Shown here: positions 35,377-42,692 of the stretch, one piece after another
Layout: each line of letters opens with the position of its first letter
Numbering within the stretch: the first letter of the stretch is position 1
NCBI GenBank assembly: GCA_021797855.1
Contig: JAJZYX010000002.1
Coordinates: forward strand, 1-64,000
DNA from: Thermoplasmata archaeon
Lineage (GTDB): Archaea > Thermoplasmatota > Thermoplasmata > Thermoplasmatales > GCA-001856825
Direction of reading: 5' to 3'
DNA length: 64,000 bases
Position numbers and translations under genes: made by a program
Notes under the pieces: model-generated
What the model saw: the letters and a program-made list of their open reading frames with translations, nothing else
What the model was told of the DNA's origin: nothing
Databases searched by the model: none

Positions 35377-36276
35377 ATGCAGCTATTCCTGATAACTGTT
35401 TTGCTAGGGGCAATACTGACTATCCTAGTCTCAGGAAACAATCTGTCTGTTTCAGTTGGGACAATAGTGGGAGCAAGGATTATTGGGAGATGGACTGGTG
35501 TTTTGATAGGCGTCTTTGGTTATATTTCCGGACTTTTGCTTGAGGGAGAAAGCCTGAGGTATGCAGCAACTGCCCTCCTGCCCCATTCCTACTATTTCAT
35601 TTCAATAGCACTCCTCATATCCATTACAGCATTCATAATTGCCACACTGTTAAGGGCACCGCTGTCACTGACAATGGTACTTGTAGGCTCCAGCATCGGC
35701 ATTTCAATTCACGCCGGCAGGATACCTGATCAGGGCCTATTGCTGCTCATCGTTGCAATGTGGATAATCTCCCCTGTCCTGTCAATAGCAATTTCCTACC
35801 TCTCCAATAAGGTCTTGATTAGGAATCCTCCCAAGGACATATGGAAGACTGCAATCTCCATGAAGGGATTGCTCGTGGTTGCATCGTTCTTCACGTCATT
35901 CACCCTGGGAGCAAACACCCTTGGATTCATACTGAATCTACTGGGAGGAGGTTCAGTCGTCTTGACTGTAATGGTGGTCGGAATAATCATCGGCTCTGTA
36001 TTCCTGAGCAAGGGGGTCATAAAGAGGGTCGGAGAGGAAATGTACGGCATGCGATATTCTAGTGCAACAATCTCCCTATTGAGCAGTGCAATTCTTGTTG
36101 AGGTTGCAACTATACTGGGTGTCCCATTATCCAACAGCCAGGCCCTGTCTGCAGGCGTAGTAGGCAGTGGTCTCTCCTACACCTTTAAGGCAATCAACAT
36201 AAGACCATTCCTCTTGATTGTAGCAACTTGGATAATCTCAACTTTCCTAGGATTTTTCCTTGGATACATAATTTGA
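35377..36276 (+). CDS. PiT-family inorganic phosphate transporter
   Basis: A 299-residue, roughly eight- to ten-helix permease for phosphate. The two inverted repeats carry the family motif: GNNLSVSVGTIVGARIIGRW near residue 20 and LSNSQALSAGVVGSGLSY near residue 245, corresponding to the N/D-x-x-N-x-x-G-T-x-V-G-A motif of PiT proteins. The hydrophilic middle loop of bacterial PiT is very short. It is shorter than E. coli PitA but normal for archaeal forms. It follows the DUF47 gene directly (one-base gap) and is expected to be co-regulated with it. Confidence 0.88.
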   Translation: MQLFLITVLLGAILTILVSGNNLSVSVGTIVGARIIGRWTGVLIGVFGYISGLLLEGESLRYAATALLPHSYYFISIALLISITAFIIATLLRAPLSLTMVLVGSSIGISIHAGRIPDQGLLLLIVAMWIISPVLSIAISYLSNKVLIRNPPKDIWKTAISMKGLLVVASFFTSFTLGANTLGFILNLLGGGSVVLTVMVVGIIIGSVFLSKGVIKRVGEEMYGMRYSSATISLLSSAILVEVATILGVPLSNSQALSAGVVGSGLSYTFKAINIRPFLLIVATWIISTFLGFFLGYII

Positions 36277-36409
36277 AAAATTAGAACACTGAGGGAGCAG
36301 TGGAATAGGTTTCCTTTACATTCATCATGAATCCGATGATACCCGGGACAAATAAATTTGGAAATAGATTATGAAGAAATCACAATTCTGAGCAAAAAAA
36401 TGAAAATCT

Positions 36410-36895
36410 TTATGGCGGTTTCAACAGGTGTTGCGGCACAGCCTCAATTGCAGTTAGTGCGGCCAGGACCGAAGAAATTATCAGGCCAACCCAGAACAAT
36501 ATTAGAATCACTGTCCAGAACGTGGATACCTTGTCTCTTGAGGGAAGCAGATCGTATATAAGGGTGGCAGGGAAGGTAAACATGCCTGTGAGACCTAGGG
36601 AGAGGTACAAACCAAGCATTGCGATCGGACTTGACGTCATCTTGTCCAAATACGCGTTTACTCCGTAGTAAATTGCAATAAGTCCAGAAAAGAGGGCAAG
36701 GACGCCTGAAAATTGAAGTTTCTGCCTCAGGATTATAGAAGAAGAAACTGAAACAAGAATTATACCGAACAGCAAGTAAGGATCGTAGAAAAGAATGTTA
36801 TAGCTCCCGGGCAGAGGCCACGTCATCTCCCCGAATATCCCCATTATAACTATAATTGCCCCAAGAATGCCCAAAACGAAGGCTCCAGGCCGCAT
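36410..36895 (-). CDS. Membrane protein of unknown function (161 aa)
   Basis: A hydrophobic protein with about five helices and no recognised family. Its start lies 98 bases inside the 3' part of the other membrane-protein frame on the same strand. In its own frame a TAG stop is found 18 bases before the ATG. Either two genes overlap deeply, or a single larger membrane protein has been split by a frameshift between about 36895 and 36915. The product of the second case would have about seven helices. Confidence 0.5.
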   Translation of the reverse strand: MRPGAFVLGILGAIIVIMGIFGEMTWPLPGSYNILFYDPYLLFGIILVSVSSSIILRQKLQFSGVLALFSGLIAIYYGVNAYLDKMTSSPIAMLGLYLSLGLTGMFTFPATLIYDLLPSRDKVSTFWTVILILFWVGLIISSVLAALTAIEAVPQHLLKPP

Positions 36896-37106
36896 TATAG
36901 TCTCTACGTCCTAATCCATTCCTGTAGTAAAGGTAAGCGTATGCTGTAAGGTATATCGATACCACCCCTACCAGCGATAGCGTGAACAGTTCGAAAGCCA
37001 GATCATCAATGAAAACCACGGGAAAGAGAATATTTAGCTCTATAAAAGCTTTTAAAAGGACCAAGAGGAATAGTTCGCCCTGTGAAAAATCCGCATTCCA
37101 GTCCAT
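36798..37106 (-). CDS. Membrane protein, possibly the 5' half of a frameshifted gene
   Basis: The first 70 residues hold two membrane helices (around 11-31 and 44-64), while the last 30 residues, which overlap the next frame, are polar and look unnatural (SLRFGHSWGNYSYNGDIRGD). That change of character at the overlap supports a frameshift. The start has ccgggg directly before the ATG. The sequence cctatccggggatg at the start occurs again, exactly, at another small frame near 52.85 kb. Confidence 0.4.
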   Translation of the reverse strand: MDWNADFSQGELFLLVLLKAFIELNILFPVVFIDDLAFELFTLSLVGVVSIYLTAYAYLYYRNGLGRRDYNAAWSLRFGHSWGNYSYNGDIRGDDVASAREL

Positions 37107-37223
37107 CCCCGGATAGGCCAGGGTCTGGCAGTCCCAATATGTATCGGACTTTCCAACAGTTCTTAATATCCAGGATGTTGCTTGTGCCTCGGTCTTCGTT
37201 CCTTATTTTAAGAGTTTCCTCAG

Positions 37224-38087
37224 TTACTTCTTGTCTGCTTCCCTGGTGCTCGTCTTTAGCACAGAATCTATGAAAACTATCTCGTCAGGGGTCCACCATT
37301 TCTGTACCCCTCCAGCATCCGTGAATTTGTTAAGGAAATCTTAAACATCGCCTTCTTCAACCATCTTGAGTCTAATACAGCCATGGGGAAGTGGTAGGCG
37401 TTCTCCTTTCTGTACATATCCTTATCAGGGAAGAGCAAAGGAGAGCTCCTGTTCAGATTCTCCCGTGATCCAATCCTCTACCCAAGATACTCGTTCAGAT
37501 ACGTTGTTCCCTCCTTTCCAAAAAATGTGAAATACTTGTGCATTCCTCATTTCTTGATTTACCACGATCTGGCATAGAACATTCTCAAAACCTACTGTCC
37601 TTCCAATCACAGATATATCCACAATGTCTGATAATTTCAGCCCGTCCGTCCCTGTGTGGTTGCCGAGTGTTTCGGGCCTGAGACCCGCGAATGCCATGAG
37701 AGATATTGCGACCTTTGTCCTTGGATTCGCGTTCCTGAGAATTGCTGCTAGCTCGCTCCTTTCTGGTATCCTTTCGTTCTCTACCGTAAGGTTCCTGTTC
37801 TCGTTCTTTATGTTAATTTCCAGCCTGATGAGGATTTTATTGAATTTCAAGTAAGATGAAACAGACTTCAGGGAGGTTGAGATGTATGATCCCGCCTTAC
37901 CTTCTTTTTTCATCTTTCTTATCTGGTCCGAGACCTTCTCCTTGAATTTGGCGTAATCATCCGCAGCCTGCTTCAATATGGATCTCGGGTCCTCATGAAG
38001 CCATTCCAGCCAAAGGCCAATGTTTCTCAAATAATAATCAGCGGTAACATCCGACTTGGCCTTCAGGTTCTCATACCAGTCATTCAC
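37224..38087 (-). pseudogene. Tyrosine recombinase (archaeal integrase) remnant
   Basis: The intact N-terminal portion (38087 to 37425, 220 residues) has the helical core-binding domain, with a YYLRNIGLWLEWL helix, and the first part of the catalytic domain: AISLMAFAGLRPETLGN with the first catalytic Arg, and the D-G-L-K-L-S-D region. The frame then ends early in SEQELSFALP. A second frame continues naturally with SSPLLFPDKDMYRKENAYHF, and a third, with an internal stop, ends at 37224. The catalytic His-x-x-Arg and Tyr are not found. It lies 99 bases downstream of the 3' end of tRNA-Cys, a classic integration site. I interpret this as a dead integrase of an old element. Confidence 0.75.
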
Positions 38088-38186
38088 TTACTTGCTTTTC
38101 GACAAGAGTGCCCTATGACGGGTATTCGGATGGATTTGGGTACATAAAGTTTCTTTGTTCAAGTTTTTTCTTACTCAATGGGGTAA

Positions 38187-38257
38187 GGGTAGGTGGGGAT
38201 TCGAACCCCAATAGTCGGGATCTGCAGTCCCGTGCATAGCCACTCTGCCACCTACCC
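38187..38257 (-). tRNA. tRNA-Cys (GCA anticodon)
   Basis: Read on the minus strand, the gene folds perfectly: acceptor stem gggtagg/cctaccc, D-stem gca/tgc, anticodon stem cggga/tcccg with loop ctgcaga (anticodon GCA), and T-stem tgggg/cccca with loop ttcgaat. It is 71 nt with no intron and no encoded CCA. The 5' end overlaps the last six bases of the tRNA-guanine transglycosylase gene, which runs in the same direction, so the tRNA is probably cut from a joint transcript. An integrase remnant lies just beyond its 3' end. Confidence 0.97.
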
Positions 38258-39331
38258 GGTACTGTCGTTATAAAGTTCAGAGTTATTGAGTTTACTGAAC
38301 TTTTTTGCTATTACCCTCGCCCCTTCTCTATTTTCTCTCACCAGATTCACGAATCTCTTCATGAAATCAAGGTTGTGAACAGTGACTAGGTACTGGAACG
38401 ATGGGTCCTCGTTCTTGTGAAGTTCCCTCAGCATTGACCTATTGTAATTACTGCAAGCTTCACACGAGCATCTAGGTTCTATCGGCTGGAAATCTAGAAT
38501 ATGCTTTGCGTTCTTCAAATTTATGGGCCCTTCGCTTGTAAGAGCAAACCCGTGCCTGGCATTCCTGGTGGGATAAGTGGAATCAAATATGCCGATTCCT
38601 GCATCAGAATATTCCACTATCGAAACCGGGTCTCCCACCCCCATGAGGTATACGGGATAATCTCCAGGTATTAGGGGCAGGGTCTTTGACAGAGCCAAAT
38701 CCGTCAGCTCTTTCGGTTCACCTATCTTCAGTCCTCCAATTGCAAATCCGTCAAATTCAAGAGACGTCATCAATCTAGCACTTTCCCTTCTCAGTTCTGG
38801 GTCAAATCCTCCCTGTATTATTCCAAACTTCTTCTGGCCGGGGTTCTTCAAAGAAGAGAATACCTTCCCCCACTCGTATGTCCTCTTTACTGACACTCTG
38901 TACCTACCTTGCTCAGCCCCGTAAGGTGGGCAGTCATCAAGCATCATCGCCACGTCAGACCTTATCTTCCGCTGGATTTCCGAGCTGATCTCTGGTGTGA
39001 CCTTTACTGCCTTCCCGGACTTCCTGTCCCTGAACAGTATTCCATCCTCCTCTATCTTCACCAGTTCTTTCCTCAGTATCTGGAATCCCCCTGAGTCCGT
39101 GAAGTAGCTTCCCCTGAAGCCAGTATACCCATTTATCCCCCCGACCTTTTCTAGAATTTCGAGTCCGGGGGAAATTGTCAAATGAACGGAATTTGAGATT
39201 AGTGCCTCCACCCCTGCTTCGTTTATCTTTTGCATTGGGACAGCTTTTACGAAACCTCTTGTCGCGACAGGCAGGAATAGCGGAAGCTCCAAGCTCCCCC
39301 TGGAAAGATGCAATTCTGAATTCTTGTGCAC
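38252..39331 (-). CDS. tgt: tRNA-guanine transglycosylase, bacterial type
   Basis: Exchanges guanine in tRNA for a 7-deazaguanine base. The 359-residue chain is one TIM barrel without the archaeal C-terminal PUA domains. Features: general-base Asp79 in TDSGGFQ, MMLDDCPPYGA with Asp132 and Cys134 as in preQ1-using bacterial enzymes, GIIQGGFDPELR, AIGGLKIGEP, the nucleophile region GIFDSTYPTRNARHGFALT, and the zinc site CSCEAC plus a later His in VTVHN. Typical archaeal ArcTGT proteins are longer and place preQ0 at position 15. This one looks like the anticodon-type enzyme, although specificity cannot be proven by reading. The start is GTG. The stop codon lies within the acceptor stem of tRNA-Cys. 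Confidence 0.9.
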   Translation of the reverse strand: MHKNSELHLSRGSLELPLFLPVATRGFVKAVPMQKINEAGVEALISNSVHLTISPGLEILEKVGGINGYTGFRGSYFTDSGGFQILRKELVKIEEDGILFRDRKSGKAVKVTPEISSEIQRKIRSDVAMMLDDCPPYGAEQGRYRVSVKRTYEWGKVFSSLKNPGQKKFGIIQGGFDPELRRESARLMTSLEFDGFAIGGLKIGEPKELTDLALSKTLPLIPGDYPVYLMGVGDPVSIVEYSDAGIGIFDSTYPTRNARHGFALTSEGPINLKNAKHILDFQPIEPRCSCEACSNYNRSMLRELHKNEDPSFQYLVTVHNLDFMKRFVNLVRENREGARVIAKKFSKLNNSELYNDSTG

Positions 39332-39362
39332 TTATTCCAGATTCTCTCTTAATAAAATACCT

Positions 39363-39905
39363 TTACATCCTGCTGACTTCTGAAAAGCATCTCTCACAGT
39401 AATACTTGCCGGCAGTGTAAATCAGGTTGTCGGAGAATTCGTTGCATGAATCGCATATGCCATGAATCCCCTTCACAATCCCCTGACCCGTATTGGTCAG
39501 GATTCCTCTGGTAATCTCTATCAGACCCGGCGATATCCTGACTATGTCGTTCTCCGTCAGGATTCCCACTATCTTGTCACCCGCAACCACCGGAAGCCTC
39601 CTTATCCTCTTCTTCCACATCAGCTCTGCAGCTGTTTCCAGAGGTGAATCAGCCTCGACATGGATCAGCGGAGTGCTCATTATCTCGCTGAGCTTCCTTT
39701 CTCCAGCCGCTATTCCATTTGCTGCGACTTTTGTCACTATGTCCCTCTCCGTGACTATTCCAACTACCTCCCCATCCTGTTCTATCAGGAGGGAACTTAT
39801 CCCCTTTGTCTTCATTAGCATCGCACCCTCCTCCGCTGTCATGGTTGCCTTTGCTCTTATGGGGTTGCGAGACATCACCTCTGATACTCTAATCATGCCC
39901 ATCAT
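39363..39905 (-). CDS. CBS-domain pair with C-terminal zinc ribbon
   Basis: A 180-residue protein. Two CBS domains (about residues 8-62 and 73-125), with VVGIVTERDIVTKV and IVGILTENDIVRI, the standard nucleotide-binding strand endings, are followed by a zinc ribbon GICDSCNEFSDN...YYCERCF (CxxC...CxxC). CBS pairs bind AMP, ATP or SAM. This CBS-Zn layout is common in archaea with unknown target. It overlaps the upstream 77-residue gene by four bases (ATGA), so the two are co-translated. It lies 31 bases upstream of the tgt gene in the same direction. Confidence 0.88.
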   Translation of the reverse strand: MMGMIRVSEVMSRNPIRAKATMTAEEGAMLMKTKGISSLLIEQDGEVVGIVTERDIVTKVAANGIAAGERKLSEIMSTPLIHVEADSPLETAAELMWKKRIRRLPVVAGDKIVGILTENDIVRISPGLIEITRGILTNTGQGIVKGIHGICDSCNEFSDNLIYTAGKYYCERCFSEVSRM

Positions 39906-40135
39906 TTCACCTTAAGCAATGTTCTTCCACCTTCCACGACCTGGAACGGCCTCTTCACCTTTGTAATCTCTTCAATAATCTTGATCCTCTTGTCCATATA
40001 TTCCCTGAGTTTCTCCGGATCCCCTTTTCCGAATTCCATTATCTTGCCTGCGTCTATGTACAGGTAAGCCTCCATCTTTACCTTGAACGACTTGTCAGGG
40101 TCCAGAGTCTCCAGTTCGATCTTCGTCACACCCAT
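39902..40135 (-). CDS. Small conserved-looking protein, unknown (77 aa)
   Basis: A short charged protein with predicted strand-helix-helix-strand structure: a first strand TKIELETL, a lysine-rich centre DPEKLREYMDKRIKIIEEITK and a last strand FQVVEGGRTLLKVK. I do not recognise a family. It is the first gene of a unit with the CBS/zinc-ribbon protein (ATGA overlap), which suggests that the two act together. It is divergent from the DUF72 gene, 78 bases away. Confidence 0.65.
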   Translation of the reverse strand: MGVTKIELETLDPDKSFKVKMEAYLYIDAGKIMEFGKGDPEKLREYMDKRIKIIEEITKVKRPFQVVEGGRTLLKVK

Positions 40136-40183
40136 AATAACGATAGGCTGGAATAAAAGTTTTCCGAAGGTGTACTGGAAAGA

Positions 40184-40194
40184 TTTTATTTAAA
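40184..40194 (+). promoter_or_regulatory. TATA box of the DUF72 gene
   Basis: The box ttttatttaaa is centred 25 bases upstream of the ATG at 40214, which predicts a leaderless message. Confidence 0.5.
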
Positions 40195-40213
40195 ATTCTA
40201 TTATATAAATGAA

Positions 40214-41056
40214 ATGCTCTACTTAGGGTGTTCAGGTTTCCAGTACCCGGACTGGAAGGAGACATTCTACCCCAAGGGGATGGAGGAAAGCAAATACCTG
40301 CTTTACTACTATAGGTTCTTCAATTCTGTGGAAATTGATTCCACGTACTATTCATTTCCAAGTGAAAAGACGGTATCCGCATGGATTACCAAACTGCAGG
40401 GGAAGGAAGACTTTGTCTATTCGCTCAAATTTCCCAGGGATGTCACTCACGATCCAGACGGGATAACCAAGAAGTCAATTGATACAGCCGGCGAATTCGT
40501 GAAAAAGGTTATAGTACCGATCAAGGGGGCAGGCCTTCTCGGATCTGCCCTCCTACAGCTCTCCCCTTTCCTGGACCCGATGAAGGATCCTGATCTTCTC
40601 CTCAGGTTGCAGGACCTTCTGGCTTCCATAGATTCTGGCACCAAGCTTTCAGTAGAGATAAGAAACAGGAATTTCTTGAATGAGAGCGTGCTGCCTAAGT
40701 TCCTCGGTATTTTACGGAAGTACAATGTGGCCCTCGTGAGCGTAGATTCCCCAGGCCTTCCGTTTTTTTATTATCAGACTGCATCCTTCTCATACGTCCG
40801 ATTCCACGGAAGGAACAGCGACCTCTGGTTCGGGAAGGGGGATCTGAAGGGGAGGCTAAACAAGTATGATTACCTCTACACCGAAGATGAGCTAAGACCG
40901 TGGGTCGAGAGAGTTAGAACAATGGGTGACGAGGTATACATATATTTCAATAACCACGCACAGGCGAAAGCGGCCATAAATGCTGCAGAGTTCCAGAAGT
41001 ATCTGGGGATAAAGATAGTGAGGAAAGAGAGCCAGACCAACCTGAATGCATTTTAA
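40214..41056 (+). CDS. DUF72-family TIM-barrel protein
   Basis: A 280-residue protein of the widespread DUF72 (YecE) family. The opening LGCSGFQYPDWKETFYPKGM and NSVEIDSTYYSFPSEKTVSAW are the family's diagnostic blocks, followed by FVYSLKFPRDVTHD and, near the C-terminus, YVRFHGRNSDLWFG and VYIYFNNHAQAKAAINA. The fold is TIM-barrel-like with a possible metal or phosphate site, and the biochemical role is unknown. The argS gene follows 21 bases downstream, so co-transcription is possible. Confidence 0.9.
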   Translation: MLYLGCSGFQYPDWKETFYPKGMEESKYLLYYYRFFNSVEIDSTYYSFPSEKTVSAWITKLQGKEDFVYSLKFPRDVTHDPDGITKKSIDTAGEFVKKVIVPIKGAGLLGSALLQLSPFLDPMKDPDLLLRLQDLLASIDSGTKLSVEIRNRNFLNESVLPKFLGILRKYNVALVSVDSPGLPFFYYQTASFSYVRFHGRNSDLWFGKGDLKGRLNKYDYLYTEDELRPWVERVRTMGDEVYIYFNNHAQAKAAINAAEFQKYLGIKIVRKESQTNLNAF

Positions 41057-41077
41057 CATGCACGGATTATCTCCTGG

Positions 41078-42676
41078 ATGAAACCGTATCAGAAGTTCGA
41101 TCTCCTCTCAAGGGAGAGAATGGATTCATATCTCGGGAAGCGGGGAATAAAAGGTAGCTATAGGGCTTACAGACCCCAGAAGGGATACGGCGATATCACG
41201 TTCGATTTCCAGAGGGAAGCGGTGACCCTTGATCCCGCAGAAATTGAGGCGCTCAGCGATAGATACCTCACTTTCTCGGCTTACGGGAAATTTGTCAACG
41301 TACGTTACAGCACTCATGAGTTTTCTAGGGCGGTGCTGGAGAGTGCCTTGAGCGGGGAACTTTTTGATTTCGGGAGAAGAAGGGAGAAGATACTTGTGGA
41401 ACACACAAGTGCAAATCCTACCGGACCACTGCACATAGGGAGGGTAAGGAATTCCATCATTGGGGACACCCTGGCACGAATGCTTTCCAGGTACGGCTAT
41501 CATGTTACCACAGAGTACTACGTTAACGACATAGGTACACAGGTCGAAGCACTCCTGCTTGGTACGGAGTTGTTTGGTACTGATAATTATACGGAGTCCT
41601 ACAGGAAGATATACGAGAATTTTGATACTTATAAGGCCAAGGTTGAGGAGTACATGGTCAGGGCAGAGTCTGGAGATGATGAGTTCCTCAACTCGTCAAG
41701 AAAGCGACTGGAGAAATTCCTGGAGGATGTTCTCATAGACCTCAGGAGGCTCTCAATACGATTCGACCTGTTCGTTTGGGAGAGCGAGTTCATTCTCAAC
41801 GGTTCAGTGAAGAGCATAATCGATAAGCTGTCGCCACTCATTAGGGACGACAACGGCGCAAAATACATTGAGTCTGGATCGGAGAAGATGTACCTCGTGA
41901 GATCTAACGGAACGACAGTTTATTTCACCAGGGACATCGCCCATCATCTCAAGAAGTCTTTGGAATACGACGATTCCATTACCGTACTGGGGGAGGATCA
42001 CAAGTCATACTTCAAGAAACTTGAATACGCAATGGATGTACTCGGGGTCCACAATGTGAGGGCCCTTTTCTATTCCTACATATCCACGAAGGAGGGGAAA
42101 ATGAGCACCAGGAGGGGAAATGTCGTATATGTAAGGGACTTCATTGACGAAGCTGTAGAGAGGGCAAGGGAGGAGATACTGAAGAGGAGGACAGACCTTG
42201 GGGAGAATGAGATCGAGGAAATCTCGAACAAGATTGGGACGGCTGCAGTGAGGTACCATATAATCAAGTACTCCCCAGACAAGCCTGTGACCTTTGACTG
42301 GAAGGAGGCCCTAAACTTCGACGGCGATGCGGCTCCGTTCGTCATGTATTCCTACGCTAGGGCAAAATCAATACTTTCGAAGGTTAGCCAGGAGTCTGAG
42401 ATCGTATGGAAATTCAACGATGCCGAGGGAGCCCTCCTGAAGCAAATTTCGCTATATCCAGAGGTACTGGAGGATGCCGTGGTTCATTCAAGGCCAGACA
42501 AGTTAGCGAGGTTCTCCTACGACCTGGCTAGCTCATTCAATCAGTTCTACCGAGACTGCCCGGTTCTGGACAGCGGGGACGACACTCAGCGGAGAATAGA
42601 GATCGTACGGACGTTCACAAAAACGATGGAAGAATTGTTTCAGATGCTTGGTATACAAGCATCTGACAAAATATAA
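41078..42676 (+). CDS. argS: Arginyl-tRNA synthetase
   Basis: Charges tRNA-Arg. The 532-residue class Ia enzyme has an N-terminal additional domain (about 1-100), then SANPTGPLHIGRVRNSIIGD with the HIGH-type motif, YYVNDIGTQ, the KMSKS-like loop KMSTRRGNVVYV, and the C-terminal helical anticodon-binding domain including YSYARAKSILSKVSQ and LASSFNQFYRDCPV, the conserved arginine-recognition region. The start is the ATG at 41078. It is convergent with the large surface-protein gene, with only 16 bases between the stops. Confidence 0.96.
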   Translation: MKPYQKFDLLSRERMDSYLGKRGIKGSYRAYRPQKGYGDITFDFQREAVTLDPAEIEALSDRYLTFSAYGKFVNVRYSTHEFSRAVLESALSGELFDFGRRREKILVEHTSANPTGPLHIGRVRNSIIGDTLARMLSRYGYHVTTEYYVNDIGTQVEALLLGTELFGTDNYTESYRKIYENFDTYKAKVEEYMVRAESGDDEFLNSSRKRLEKFLEDVLIDLRRLSIRFDLFVWESEFILNGSVKSIIDKLSPLIRDDNGAKYIESGSEKMYLVRSNGTTVYFTRDIAHHLKKSLEYDDSITVLGEDHKSYFKKLEYAMDVLGVHNVRALFYSYISTKEGKMSTRRGNVVYVRDFIDEAVERAREEILKRRTDLGENEIEEISNKIGTAAVRYHIIKYSPDKPVTFDWKEALNFDGDAAPFVMYSYARAKSILSKVSQESEIVWKFNDAEGALLKQISLYPEVLEDAVVHSRPDKLARFSYDLASSFNQFYRDCPVLDSGDDTQRRIEIVRTFTKTMEELFQMLGIQASDKI

Positions 42677-42692
42677 AGAGGAAATAAAGATT

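Noticed and set aside
37224-38257. Direct repeat of the tRNA-Cys 3' end marking an integrated element
   Set aside because: I looked for a second copy of the T-arm and acceptor sequence to the left as far as 31 kb and did not recognise one. Without it the borders of any element are unknown.
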